Below the pieces are notes generated by a model. It searched no databases. It was not told where the DNA came from and was given only the letters and a program-made list of their open reading frames with translations. Positions 1 to 11,814 of a stretch of DNA of 64,000 nucleotides are shown one piece after another (position 1 is the first letter of the stretch; each line of letters begins with the position of its first letter). The position numbers and the translations under genes are program-made. The DNA is from Stereum hirsutum FP-91666 SS1 (Eukaryota > Basidiomycota > Agaricomycetes > Russulales > Stereaceae), in assembly GCF_000264905.1 (NCBI RefSeq), contig NW_006763132.1, positions 3,516,696 through 3,580,695 on the forward strand, given 5' to 3'.

Positions 1-767
1 CATTGTCCTGAAGGCACCCACCTCAATCACGGAGTTACATCATTGTGCGCTATATCAGGCTACATCCACGGGCTTGCGGGGGTGTTCTCCGACTAGTAAG
101 TTAGGAGACTGTAAAGCGGTCTCGGAGAGTCAGTAAAGGCGAAGTAGTCAATGTGAGGATGAGACGGATGAGTTCGGAGGCCAGAAGAGAGACGATTGGC
201 CAATAGACCTTCCGTGGGCCCCGCTGATCCTGCTTAACGTGAGATGGTGAGAAGTGGATATTGCGCCTGGGTATGAGGGCTTGTGCATGAGGGCCAAGAG
301 AGTGCAGTCGTTAGTCATATTTGGCTGTAGGGGATTCCGGTCTTGCAGACGAAGTGTGTACAGGCACTTCGGTAATATTTTCGACATTATAAATACCACC
401 GCCACGATAAACCTCTGGCGACGAAATGGTTGGAAGAAAAGGAGAACGATGCGGAGCGAATAAGTACACGACGAAGGCCCACCGGCAATGTCCGTGAACT
501 TGGAATGGCTGGAAGGGCGATGTGGCGTCGTTCTGTCACACTCACCGCATCCTTAGATCTTCGGTCCATCTGTTTCTGTAGAGGCTCAGGGTATCACAGA
601 CACCAATTTATTTAAAGCTCAATAATGCCCATCCCCAGTTCTAACAGATCCGTGAGGCTTTCTGACTCACGAGGAAAGAATTTATAGGAAAGATCGCCAA
701 CTTCGATAAACTGAATAACTCGCCCGAATTGAACCCAGTCTGACTTAGTTACCAAGCCCACCCCATT
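1..767. repeat. Flank of tandem monooxygenase module, unit A
   Basis: No gene is visible here. By eye, about 1-600 matches, with many substitutions and small indels, 6060-6715 in the same orientation and 3036-3662 in the opposite orientation. Shared landmarks are the runs around 300-370 and 480-530, which reappear near 6495-6550 and 6655-6710, and in reverse near 3260-3330 and 3420-3490. The stretch is therefore the 3' flank of monooxygenase gene A and part of a repeated module (gene plus flank). It probably continues past the left edge. Confidence 0.7.
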
Positions 768-2855
768 TCATTCTCCCTTCCCCAAAGCCTCCCTCAACAT
801 CCCCTCTGCAACCTTCCAATCTCTCTCCGGCGCATCCCCCTCCCACTGCCAATCCCAACTCTTCTTCACCTCCTCTCCCCACTTCTCCACCCATCCTAAA
901 TCCGCCTTAGACACCTCCATGCCCTCAAACTCATACAATTCACCCAGTCTCTTCACCGTATTGACGATTCCATTCGCAAACGGAAGTCTTATGCGTTCGT
1001 AGATTTTGAGCGCGGTGGGGAGCGTGGAGAGGGTTGTGAGTGGATGAGTAAGGATGCGGGAGAGGAGGTAGGCGTCCTGCGGAGCAAAACGTTGCGTTGG
1101 CGAAAAAGTGAAACCAAAAAATGCTTAGGAACGTACCTCCATAGCCTGGCCCGCACCGGCTCCTAGATGAGTCTCCATCGCATGAGCCTACGTGCCACAC
1201 CATGACGTGAAGATCAACCGTTGGCTTTGCATTAGACCAAACGAAGTCGCAAAAATGAGGGTAGTGTAGAAACGTACCGCATCGCCCAAGATTGCGATAT
1301 TGCCCTGCTCATTAACATACCGCGGCATATTACCATGCATATGAATCGCCCATTTCGACACCTTGTCGATAGCCTATATGTGCACACGCCGCCTCCATAA
1401 ATCATTTGCGCCGTATCATTATGGGGAAAAGAAGGAAATCACCTGAATCAACTCCCCGACCTCGTCCTCAAACCCATCGAACGCGTCCTTCAACTCCTGC
1501 ACACTCACATCTTTGACCCATGAACTATCGTGGTATGGCTGTCGAGCGGCGAACGCGGAGGGGACGGTGACGAAGGCAACAATGTTGAGGAGGGTACCAC
1601 GGGAGATGGGGTATACTATAAAATGCTGTTGCGACCCGTCATATTGTGCTTATGAGCGCAACATACGAGACGGTAAGAGGATTCAATGGATGTGCGTACC
1701 TTTTCTTTGCCGCTATACTATAATCACACGTTAATCCCTTTGCACAATTCTGACTGAAAGCGAAACAAGAAATAACGCACGCTAACAGGCTTTGTGAGCC
1801 ACATACGCTTCCCCCCTCCCTCCTTTTCCGCACTTTTCCGTAGACCGTCCAGCCGCTCCTTCGAGATCAACGCCCGATACGCCACCGTCCCGCTCCACCT
1901 CGGTTCCGCGCCCCTTTTGAGCTTCACATCTTCCTCCGACAACCCACCCGCCAGCGAAGCCCTCCAATAAAGATGCTCGAACATTCCTCGTCGGACAGCG
2001 CTCCGAACTCCATCTGCACCGATCAGGATGTCCGTCTCTTCTGTGGTGCCGTCAGCGAAGTGCAACGTTATTGGGCCGTTCGTGTTTCCGTGGGAAGAGG
2101 ATGAGAGGCAGAGATAGGAATACGAGATCAGTCTCTTCGATGTGTGGATTTTGCAGATGAGGGAAGAAGAGAGGGCGAGTTCGAGAGGTTTGAGAAGGGC
2201 AGAGCGGCGAATTAAGAAGGGGTTGACTGGGAGCGTGAAGATGGCGTTAGAACATATTGAACCAGAGAGGTACACAGGATGCGCAATGAAGGAAATTTAA
2301 AATGGAAGAGGGCAGGAAATGAGAGATGCAATACCATACCCGGATATTCAAGCGTATAAAAGTTGTACCCTCCGTCTGGTTCATCGCTCTTACGAAAAGT
2401 AAAACCTATATCCATACCCTTCACATCAGCGAACCTGTCCACCCGAGTCTTATTCGGACTAATCTCATATCCACACACCTGTGTCGCCCTCACAGCCCTC
2501 GCTCCCCAACTCGCCCTTTAACGCATCCATGATGCCTAACCCCCTCAGTATCGTCTGGGTTCTCGGCCAGACACTGATCCTGGCTCCGACAGTCGCCACT
2601 TCGGGTTGCGATTCATATAAATCGATTGAAAGAGGTGAGGCTGGATTGTTGAACTTGGACAGGGCAACAGCGAGAGTGAGACCGCCGGGACCGCCGCCAC
2701 TGGTTGATGGAAGAACAATGAGGTTCGTTATGAGGCGTGGGAAGTGGCGAGATGGACAAAAAGGGAAGACAAAAGGAATCCAAAGACGAGACGACGTACC
2801 AAATTGCGATGCAAAACTTGGGTTGAGAACCCAAAGTGGGAGACGAGAAAGGCAT
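768..2855 (-). pseudogene. FAD-dependent monooxygenase copy A (salicylate hydroxylase-like), frameshifted and decapitated
   Basis: The family uses FAD and NAD(P)H to hydroxylate aromatic or similar substrates. Read from 2855 down, exon 1 ends at a GT donor near 2802 after the peptide PKFCIAI. The next exon opens with the dinucleotide-binding motif GGGPGG. Later exons carry IGADGVRS, RWSGTVAYRA, a GD motif (AILGDA) and METHLGAGAGQAME. The C-terminus ends in a stop at 768-770. In the second exon the frame breaks near 2500: after KGELG one extra base forces a shift to continue as ATQVCGYEIS. The natural promoter is missing: sequence just above 2855 is the inverted 3' exon of copy B, and the matching promoter now lies at 3663-3932 facing away. 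The ATG at 2855 looks created or moved by that inversion. I judge it non-functional unless the frame break is misread. Confidence 0.75.
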
Positions 2856-2857
2856 TT

Positions 2858-3035
2858 AGGCGAGCTATATGAGTTTGAGGGATTGGAGGTGTCCAAGGCG
2901 GATTTAGGATGGGTGGAGAAGTGGGGAGAGGAGGTGAAGAGGGGTTGGGATTGGCAGTGGGAGGGGGATGCGCCGGAGAGAGATTGGAAGGTTGCAGAGG
3001 GGATGTTGAAGGAGGCTTTGGCGAAGGGAGAATGA
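2858..3035 (+). pseudogene. Displaced last exon of monooxygenase copy B
   Basis: The plus strand encodes LGELYEFEGLEVSKADLG and onwards to AEGMLKEALAKGE, stop at 3033-3035. This is the C-terminal segment of the monooxygenase, nearly identical to the end of copy A at 768-950, but on the opposite strand and with no upstream exons. Copy B on the minus strand stops matching at about 3940, exactly before this segment should begin. It is therefore the 3' end of copy B, moved by the 2839-3939 inversion, and should not be translated as part of a working enzyme. Confidence 0.8.
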
Positions 3036-3662
3036 AACGCGATGGGATCGGTAATTGGGTCGGACTGAGTCGGGCTTGGGAGAGTTCTTTAGAGTACGGA
3101 AATCGGCGTTCATTCCTATAATTCCTTTTTTCGTGGATCCGCGAGCCTCCCAGAGCTGTTGGAGGCGGGAGAGGGGATTTCTAAGTCCTGAAGAGAATAG
3201 CATCGAAGATCCCGCGGACTTCGACAGAAATAGATGGACCTAAGGAATAGTAAGGATGCGTTCAGTGTGAGCAACACCACATCGCCACACATTAGCGATT
3301 TCAAGTCCACGGACTTTGCCGGTGAGGTTCACTTCGAATCCAAGTCGCTCCTTTTCTTCCGACCATGTTGTAGCCCGGCTTATGGCAGTGGCATCTGCGA
3401 ATTTAATACCACAAAAATATCTGTGCACGCTCCGTTCGCAAGACCGCAGTCCCCTACAATCAACTATGAACGACTGCACTCCTTTGGCCCTCATACACGA
3501 GTCCTCATACTTACTCATACACAACATCCACTTACCACCATTTCACGCCAAACAGGATCAACCGGAAGGACGGGAGATCTACAGTCTTCCTAGTCGGGGA
3601 CCACCTCCGCAATTCCGTGAATGCAGCGCATAATGATGTGACTCAGTGGTGCCCCTTTGGAC
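3036..3662 (-). repeat. Flank of tandem module, unit B (inverted)
   Basis: This stretch is the reverse-complement counterpart of 1-767 and of 6060-6715. Clear anchors are 3230-3340 against 480-590 and 3415-3500 against 290-370. It sits in reverse because it lies within the inverted block. No reading frame of interest is seen. Confidence 0.7.
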
Positions 3663-3932
3663 GATCGCTCGCCGGCGCGTAGCACACTGCCGATATGTAC
3701 AAGTGTGTACACGACCCACCTGCGAAGCATCCTCCTGGACTTCCGTATAACGTTTCACCTTTATCTACTTTTGATCTCTACTTCTGACCACCCTCGCTCG
3801 TGGTATCTATATATAGGGGCCATCGTGTGAAGACTCGAAAGCATCCAAGTCGCGTACTTCCAACTCTCGACTCTCGAGTATACGGCATTTTACCTGCAGT
3901 TTTCTATCGACGAATATCTAGGACATCGACAG
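3663..3932 (+). promoter_or_regulatory. Displaced promoter of monooxygenase copy A
   Basis: The plus strand contains a TATA-like run ctatatata at about 3807-3815. The following 100 bases align with the leader of copy B as read on the minus strand from about 5900 to 5803 (shared gaaagcatc and ctagga landmarks). It ends at the inversion breakpoint in what would be the first codons of gene A. It now points into copy B's truncated 3' end rather than a gene. Confidence 0.6.
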
Positions 3933-3940
3933 CGTCTCCT

Positions 3941-5803
3941 CGCCGTTTTGACGATTTCGTTCGCGAACGGAAGTCTGATGTGTTCGTAGATTTTGAGCGC
4001 GGTCGGGAGCGTGGAGATGGTCGTGAGTGGATGAGTAAGGATGCGGGAGAGGAGGTAAGCGTCCTGTGAGGATGAATAGATGCGTTAGTCGAAGGGATAG
4101 TGAAAGAAGTGAGAGCGAGAAAAGAGTTGGAACGGACCTCCATAGCCTGACCCGCACCCGCTCCTAGATGAGTCTCCATCGCATGAGCCTACGCGCCACA
4201 ACACAACATGACAATCACCCGTGAGTTTTGCATGGAACCAGACGAAATCGTAAAAATTAGGGTATGGGGTAGAAACGTACCGCGTCGCCCAATATCGCGA
4301 CGTTGCCCTGCTCATTAACATACCGCGGCATATCACCATGCATATGGATCGCCCATTTCGACACCTTGTCGATAGCCTACGAGCGCACATGCCACATCCA
4401 TCAGGCATTTCCATCACATCATCATAGGTACAAGAATAACCCACCTGAATCAGTTCTCCAACCTCGTCCTCAAACCCATCGAACACGTCCTTCAACTCCT
4501 GCACACTCACATCTTTGACCCATGATTTATCAGGGTATGGCTGTCGAGCGGAGAATGCGGAAGGGACGGTGACGAAGGCGACAATGTTGAGGAGGGTACC
4601 GCGTGAGATGGGGTAGACTATGAAATGCTGTTTGTATCCGTCGATTTGTGCTCATGAGTACAACATACGAGGTAATAGAAGTATTCAATGGATGTATGCA
4701 CTTTTTCTTTACCACTATACTATAATCAGACCCTAAACGTCAATCTCTTCGCACAATTCAGACCAAAAGCGAAACAAGAAATAACGCACGTTGACAGGGG
4801 TTGTGCGCCACATACGCTTTTCCCCTCCCTCATTCTCCGTACTCTTAAGCTGACAGTCAAACCGATCCTTCGTGATCAATGCCCGATATGCCACCGTCCC
4901 GCTCCACCTCGGTTCCACGGCCTTTTTCAGCTTCAAATTTTCCTCCGACAACCCACTCTCTAACGAAGCCCTCGAATAAATATGCCCGAACATGCCTCGT
5001 CGAACAGAGCTTCTGACTCCATCGGCGCCGATCAAGATGTCCGTTTCTGCCGTGGTGTCGTCCGCGAAGTGTAACGTTATGGGACCATTCGTGTTTCCGT
5101 GGGAAGAGGATGAGAGGGAGAGGTAAGAGTAAGAGACAAGTTTCTTTGATGTGTGGATTGTGCAAATGGGGGAAGAGGAGAGTGCGAGCTCGAGAGGTTT
5201 GAGAAGGGCAGAGCGGTGGACGAAGAGGGGGTTTACTGGGAGCGCAGAGACGACATCGGAACATATTTGAACAAGAGAGGTATAGAAGTGAGAAACGCAA
5301 GACCATACCTGGATGTTCAAAAGTATAAAAATGGTACCCCCCGTCTGGTTCATCGCTCTTACGAAACTTAAAACCTATAGCAATGTCCTTCACATCAGCG
5401 AACCCGTCCATCCGACTCTGGTTCAAACTAAACTGATATTCACACACCTGTGTCACCCTCGCCCCCGAACTCGCCCTTTAACGCATCCATAATGTCCAAT
5501 CCCCTCAGTATCGTCTGCGTTCTTGGCCAGATGCTGATCCCAGCTCCGACTGTCGCCACTTCGGGTTGCGATTCATATAGATCTATCGAAAGAGGTGATG
5601 TTGGATTATTGAATTTGGAGAGCGCAACAGCGAGAGTGAGACCGCCGGGACCGCCGCCGCTGGTCGGCGGGGCAACGATGGGGTGATTTATGAGTCGTGC
5701 GAAGTGTGAATGAAACAAGGGAAGAAAAGAAGATGATTGGTACTTACCAGATAGCGACGCGAAGCTTGGGTTGAGACGCAGGATTTGAAGACGGGGGAGA
5801 CAT
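3941..5803 (-). pseudogene. FAD-dependent monooxygenase copy B, frameshifted and missing its 3' exon
   Basis: The start at 5803 gives exon 1 MSPPSSNPASQPKLRVAI, ending at donor GTAAGTA (5748/5747). The acceptor before 5659 restores the FAD-binding GGGPGG motif. Other exons carry VGAGISIWPRTQTILRG, FRKSDEPDGGY, IGADGVRSSVRRG, RWSGTVAYRA and AILGDA. The coding homology ends abruptly at about 3941, where the inverted block begins. Its C-terminus is at 2858-3035 on the other strand. Near 5470 there is an extra G in a G-run (five rather than four), so the frame that reads KGEFG must shift to read VTQVCEYQFS. Copy A has an extra base at the same point. Gene structure and intron positions match copy A and copy C. 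A functional product looks impossible without the 3' exon. Confidence 0.8.
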
Positions 5804-6720
5804 CGCTATCCTAGCTGTTCGTTAGGGAAATCTGCCAATGAAACACCGTATTCGGGAGTCCGGGACTTTGATGCTTTCGCTTGCACGTCGGTCGTTATAT
5901 ACACAGCACGAGCAGGTGGGGCACAAGAAGACATCGGGAGTACATAAAAGTGCACACAACATCCACGTTAAGAAAGTCGTGGCGATGGCTGGAAATGCTC
6001 CGCAGGGTGGGAGTGGTGGGTCGTGTACATGTACATATGAACAGTGGGTTACCCGTCGACGAGCGATCGTCCACATCGGGTACCCACCTCATTCAAGGCG
6101 TTACATAATTGTGTGCTATCTTCACAGATTTGCGTGGGTGGTCCTGAACTCCGAGACTTACTGAAAATTCCGGAGAGTTACAAGACGCAGGGTAGTCAAT
6201 GTCAGGATGGGTCATGGGAAAGAGTATTCGGAGGCCGCGAGAAGAACATCATGCGTGCCGTGAGATGGTGAGTGGATGTGGTGTATGAGTTTTTGGTTAG
6301 TGCATGTTGTACGTCCCAGCACTTAGACGACGCTTACATAACGTGGGAACTCCCATTTGGCGGGAGACTCGCGCAAAATTGGCGGGGGCGATGGGCCCCT
6401 TGGGACACCGGACGTCGCCTAAGGTCTGGGAGGTACAGTCAGGGTCAAGGAGTACAAACGGTGACAGTTGCAGTCGACACAAACGGTGACAGTTGCAGTC
6501 GACTGTAAGGGATACCAGTCTCGCAAACGAAGCGCAGATATTTGAGTATTAGTTTCGACATTGTAGAGCTGCCACAGTACACAAGTTGGGGCTACAAGAT
6601 GGTTGGAAGTAAAGGAGAGACGACTTGTTTCCTTTTTTTGCGCAGAACACGAAGGCTCACCGGCAATGTCCGTGAAGTTGAAATTTCTGATGGTGTGGCG
6701 ATGTGGCGTCTTTCCATCAG
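5804..6720. repeat. Promoter of copy B and gene-less third flank (unit C)
   Basis: 5804-6060 holds the leader and promoter of copy B (TATA-like gttatata near 5893, read on the minus strand) and matches the displaced promoter at 3663-3932. 6060-6715 matches the flank at 1-600 in direct orientation. The match stops near 6715 and no third minus-strand monooxygenase follows, so this unit is truncated or has lost its gene. A short direct repeat (acaaacggtgacagttgcagtcgac) occurs twice at about 6456-6502. Confidence 0.65.
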
Positions 6721-7449
6721 GTCGTACCCCTCGCTATGGCTGAGTGGTATTAACTCGACATATTCTGAGTATATCTATGACTATGTATCAGACAGTTTGT
6801 CCAATTTCAAGCTTCAAACGAGGCATCGATAGGATCAACATCGAGCACTATCGAGACCGGAGAGCAAATCATTTGGAATAGTAGCTGGGTCTAGAGGAAG
6901 TACCAAGGAAGTACCGGCTGGTTTGAGGGCACCGATGCTGTGTGCAGAGTATTGCATACACGAGATAGACCATATTGGTATGCGAGTTGGTTCCTCTTAT
7001 TTTTTCCCCTCTCGCTTGGTCCGAACTCAAAGGTGCGCTGGTATCTGCTGGTATGCAGAGATTCCGACTCGTTGCGTCGTCCGATGGCAGTAACACTCAG
7101 CGTCGTGACCAGGTATGTCATTATGCTACTCTGAAGCTTTTCATTCGGACCATTCATTGAACCTAGGGTATACCTTCGTGAGTAGATCGTCGCCCCTGAT
7201 ACAGAGCAAGAGCATCGACTCCTTGTTGTGAGCACTATGACATGCGCCCGTTACTTGCTGCCATTCCATCATACTGACGCATGACATTGTGTATGTTCTT
7301 TCAGGCTGAGTCTAATTAGGCGAGAATGATTGTCATCGCTCTGGACTCGCTCGCACCCTACTTACATCAAGTCTGACATATAAGACAAGTTTGAATCACC
7401 TTAGTCATACCTTTTTTTAACGCTTTCGGCTGAGAGCCAATCTCACAGC
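6721..7449. other. Intergenic stretch without recognised gene
   Basis: Only short open frames occur here. None shows a recognisable domain and no repeat relationship to the monooxygenase flank is visible past about 6720. Confidence 0.5.
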
Positions 7450-8333
7450 TATTGAGATGTCTGTTTGCTATGCTCTACGCCCGGGCGATCTCGCACGGGC
7501 TCACGACAGAGGAGCAGGCATTGTACCTAAATAACCTCGGCATCACTCTTCTGTATCGATACGATCGATTTGGCGGCTCTGCGACCTGGACCAGTCCCTC
7601 GCTGTTCACCAGCAGGCAATTGATCTTATCCACGAAGGTCATGCTGATAGGCCAGAGTATCTAACAAATTTTGGAAACGGCCTTCATGCTTAGAGCGGTC
7701 TGGCAATGTTGCTGATCTGGACCAGAGCGTTACAGCTCAGAGGCAGACAGTCAGTTTTACTCCGCACGGGCATTCGGCCATGCGTATATGTCTTCAGGAT
7801 CTCGGTTATGCGTAGTACATGCTTCGCTTTCAAAGAATGGAACATATATATAGATGACGTGGAACAGTGCCTTATAATGCAACAACGAGCCATAGAACCT
7901 TCCTTCAAGGCGACCCTCACCGACCGTAGTTTTATAGCGTCCTTGGGACTGCGTATCAAAACCTATATGAGCTGCTGGGGCTGCTCAGTGATATCGAGCA
8001 AGCCTTCCAAGCTCAGAAGAAGGCAATTGACTTCTCTCCTGTCGAGGGTTCTGGCAGGGCGGTTCACCTCGGCAACATCTCGCTGCTGGGATGCTCATCG
8101 GGGGCTACCAGACAGTTTTCGCAACAATGTGGTCTATCGGTGACGAAAACGCACCTTTAATCGCGGATATCGTATATCAATATCTGTTGGAAGAGAGAAA
8201 GCGACCGAGTTCCGAGATAGAGGCGCTTAGCTCAGCTGCGTATACACTTCATCATGCAGTTAGATGTCTTCGCGCGAAGGTGGGGGAGTCTGCGTTTGTG
8301 AAGTGGGTTCCATTGGTCCACATAGGTGTATGA
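7450..8333 (+). pseudogene. TPR/CHAT-domain protein remnant
   Basis: The first part encodes a TPR-like segment (EEQALYLNNLGITLLYRYDR), then, in shifting frames, DLDQSLAVHQQAIDLI and a further TPR-like helix pair. The last part (about 8088-8333) reads GGYQTVFATMWSIGDENAPL and on to ESAFVKWVPLVHIGV with a stop at 8331-8333. That is the typical C-terminal end of a CHAT domain, a caspase-like peptidase fold often found after TPRs in agaricomycete genomes. Several frame changes and a stop around 7694 separate the pieces. The catalytic His/Cys part of CHAT is not visible in an open frame. I read it as a decayed TPR-CHAT gene. Confidence 0.65.
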
Positions 8334-9092
8334 AGATCTTGGCAGTAGTTGTAAAGTAGTTATATTCTTGCATGGATGAGTCTGGAAAAATGCAAGATTT
8401 TTGGTCTTCGTAAACGTCTGGTGTGACTGTGCTATAGTAGGGTCGAGAGCACGGATGGGAATGGGGAGAGTTGATGAGGATACTTATAGCACATACCGAA
8501 GTATCAGAGTAATACAGGTATGTGCTGTGTCTGTGTAAATAGAATCAGAATGGGAGTTTCGTGACCTACCTGGAATGATTCAAACTTGAGGTGTTGAAAG
8601 CTGTTGAAAGACGATGAGAGAAACAGTGCGAAGTTAGAAAAGTCGGAAAAAGTTGTCACGGCAATACCCGGCTTGGAATTTCGGGAAGCGTGGCGTGGTG
8701 GCACTCTTCGCCTTCAGCCTAACAGACGACGGCCACATCTAGTAGCGCCTCTGATTGTGAAACTGAAACTCCGAATTATACCTATCTACAGCTACCTATA
8801 TACCTAGTGATCCTTGTGGGACCGTATCTACTTATAACTGCCAAAAACTCAGGCCCTAGGTCGGCATCTCGCTGGACGCAGCCGGGGATTGTGCTCGAAA
8901 CATCCAATATGGCTATCTGCATACCACGGAGTTTTGCTCACAACTTACAGTGCACCTGATACCACGCCGCTAGCATCTGACAAGGTCTGGTTCGAGTCAT
9001 AAAGCCAAACCTCTCACAGGCACTTTGCATTACTGACTATTGGACCAACTTCTCGAATCACAGCGACCAAGGCACATCGTAGTCTACCAACC
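8334..9092. other. Intergenic stretch, includes upstream region of copy C
   Basis: No convincing coding frame. A tRNA B-box-like string near 8990 lacks a foldable tRNA around it. Confidence 0.5.
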
Positions 9093-11653
9093 ATGACTGA
9101 TGCGAGTCGTACTGGTAGAGACGAGGCTAATGAAACCATGCCAAAGCTGAGGATCGCTATCTGGTGCGTCAACCTACTGTGCTTACCTGTCCTAGTCTGG
9201 CTGACATCGATATGCTCATCCTCTCAACACATTTGCTGGATCATTCCCACGTTCTGATCTAACAACTCACTTTAACCTCACTCCACCTCACAGCGGTGGT
9301 GGCCCCGGTGGCCTCACTCTCGCTGCTACCCTTGCTCGACACAACTCCTCCCTTGGTTCCCACGAATCTGCCGAAGCAGTCGCTATCGACATTTACGAGG
9401 CTCAGCCCGAACTAGCCACCGTCGGCGCGGGGGTCAGTATATATCCGAGAACGCAGACCATACTCAGACATTTGAGTTTGCTGGAGGACGAATTGAACAA
9501 AGGTGATGAGACGAAGGTGGAAAGAGGTACGTCTTTCTGCCTTATTGCTGATTGGACCAGAGTGCTTCGAAACTTACAAGAGATTGACACACCTGGTTTC
9601 ACAGCATCATTCACGTATAGAAAGAGTGACCAGTCCGGAGGATTTAACTTTTATTCGCATTCGAGCATGCCCGGTACGTCGCTGCCATACTCGTGCGAGG
9701 TAACATCCCCCACGAGAACCGAAACTCCGCTGACCATGTTTTCTATACGAACTTAGAGAGTGGCCCTCCCATCCTGATACATCGTTCCAACCTCCTCAAA
9801 GCCCTGCAATCTGCCCTACCATCCTCCAATACACAGTTATGCGCCATCCATCCATCGCATCGTCTTGTCTCCTACACACGCACTTCTACTCCGCCGTCTC
9901 CTCAGGGCGCACCCTTGCAAGCACATGAGCAATCAGACCCACCATCACGAGGTTTGGAACTCGAATCAGGACCCATAACGCTCCACTTCGCCAACGACAA
10001 GACCGCAACGGCCGATGTACTCATTGGAGCAGACGGGATCCGGTCGACTGTGCGTAAAGTCATGTTCCAGCATATCATCTAGGACCAGGAACCGGTTGAG
10101 TTGGACGCATCGATTGAAGGCAACGGTGATATTGATCGTGATCAGAGGAAACGAGCCATGGCAGAAGACGATGTGCGAGAATGTGCGGAAGCGAGATGGA
10201 GCGGGACGGTTGCGTACCGGAGCCTAGTGAGGAAGGAGCGGTTGGCTGAGGCGTGGAGGGAGAGAGGGAAAGAGAGTGAACATAGGCTGATGAAGTACCC
10301 AATCATTGTGAGTCGGACAAAATATAACGATAATGTTTCTAAATAACACTGCGAATCCGACGTATGCAGTGCTGTCATAAAGGGAAGGTAAGCCCACTCC
10401 TTCTACCTGCTCTGCTACGCCATATTACTCACTACCCGCGTATGTGTACTAAAGCACATAGTCTCATATCCGATCCCATCAACTCCCTATGTCAACCTTA
10501 TTGCCTTCGTCACCATTCCGCACGGTTATGGGACGGTGTACCCTGACAAGTCTTGGGTCCAGGAGGTAAGCCCGGAAGAGTTGAAGGAGGCATGCGTAGG
10601 TATGGAAGAGGAGGTTGAGGCTTTACTTGATGTAAGTCACTATTTGATCCGGGTTTTGGAATCCCAGATCGCTCCACTGACGAACGGCCTGCTTTATCGT
10701 TGGCGACGGTGGGGGCGTTCGGCCTATTTTCTGTGGTCTGACGGTGGCAATCGTACTTGGCCGATCACGGTGCTAATCGCGACTGGACTTGGGATCGGGA
10801 GAACAGTGTGGAGAGACTACGAACAAGTGGGCTATCCATATGCATGGTAAGATGCCCAGATACGCCCGGGAGAACGTTGCTATCTTAGGAGATGCGGTAT
10901 GTCTCATTCCCTCTTGTTTTCTACGTCACTCCCTACTTTCCAGTTCGAATTTAACAACAATATCCCGAGTATTTTTCGGTGTTTCGAGTACTCCGTTAGT
11001 GACTGACTAGATTGCGCTGTGACACAGGCCCACGCAATGGAGACGCACCTCGGAACGGGCGCAGGACAAGCAATGGAGGTAAGTTTTTCTTCTGTATGAC
11101 TTCTCTATTCAATCCCCATTTCCATCAGATTTCCCCGACTCCTCATACATATCATCCGGCATCTTCAGGCAGAATTCTGTCGCTCCTCGCCGCGCTATTT
11201 ACTGACACATGCATCTGATCTGGCGAACACAGGACGGCTACCTCCTCGGCCGACTCCTCACCCACCCTCTAACAACACGGAAGACGATCGATAAAGGTCT
11301 TCACATCTATGAATCCATCCGGATGCCATTCTCCAATAAGGTCGTGAACATCGCGCATGAGCTGGGAAAGTTGTACGAGTTTGGCGGGGTTGATGTGGAT
11401 GACGAAGGTGAAGTGTATCGAGATGGAGGTGGAGGTGGAGGTGCATCCCACTATTAACTCGACGTTGAAAGTCAAACATACTAACTTCAGATTAGGCAAT
11501 ACAATCCCCGGTAAGGATATGCTACCGGTCTGGGTGAATGTATGGGGTGCGCGTGTCAACGAGGCTTGGAAGTGGCAATGGAAGGCAGGTGCAACAGAGA
11601 GGGACTTTGAGCAGGCGGTCAATATGCTCAAGGGCATCCTTCTAGGAGCGTGA
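9093..11653 (+). pseudogene. FAD-dependent monooxygenase copy C, diverged, with in-frame stop
   Basis: The ATG at 9093 opens an exon ending in PKLRIAI at donor GTGCGTC (9163/9164). The acceptor before 9294 gives GGGPGGLTLAATLARH, the same first intron position as copies A and B. Later come VGAGVSIYPRTQTILRH, FTYRKSDQSGGFNFY, LIGADGIRSTVRKVMF, RWSGTVAYRSLVRKERL, TPYVNLIAFVTIPHG, WAIHMHGKMPRYARENVAILGDA, AMETHLGTGAGQAMEDGYLL and a C-terminus ending in LKGILLGA (stop 11651-11653). In the fourth coding stretch a TAG at 10080-10082 interrupts the frame between VMFQHII and DQEPVELDAS, and homology continues in the same frame on both sides. No plausible intron removes it. The gene is therefore probably a recent pseudogene, or a truncated product of about 200 residues. 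Sequence error is the alternative. Confidence 0.75.
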
Positions 11654-11814
11654 TATTGAGACCTCCGCTGTTAGGAAGCATAATACGTGATGTGCGTGTC
11701 TTCACTCCATTCTGATTTTGCTTCTTTGTTTTCTGCTCTTCGTCTTTCGTTAATATACGGTACAGCGGAACTTCCCGTTCGAGTGTGCCTTCAGACTTAG
11801 CAAGAGGTCCACGC

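Larger units (their letters stand above)
2839..3939. other. Inverted segment inside the monooxygenase tandem array
   Basis: Read in reverse, this block restores the normal order of the module: promoter of copy A, flank, then the last exon of copy B. Its two ends carry a 7-base inverted match, ggagacg at 2839-2845 and cgtctcc at 3933-3939. In the present order, gene A has lost its promoter and gene B has lost its 3' exon. Both losses are explained by one inversion. Breakpoint positions are good to a few bases. Confidence 0.75.

Noticed and set aside
8980..9000. tRNA B-box-like string ggttcgagtc
   Set aside because: No matching A-box or cloverleaf arms at proper distance.
10081..10083. Splicing out the stop in monooxygenase copy C
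   Set aside because: The only nearby donor would give a 33-nt intron and delete conserved residues of the VRKVMF segment.
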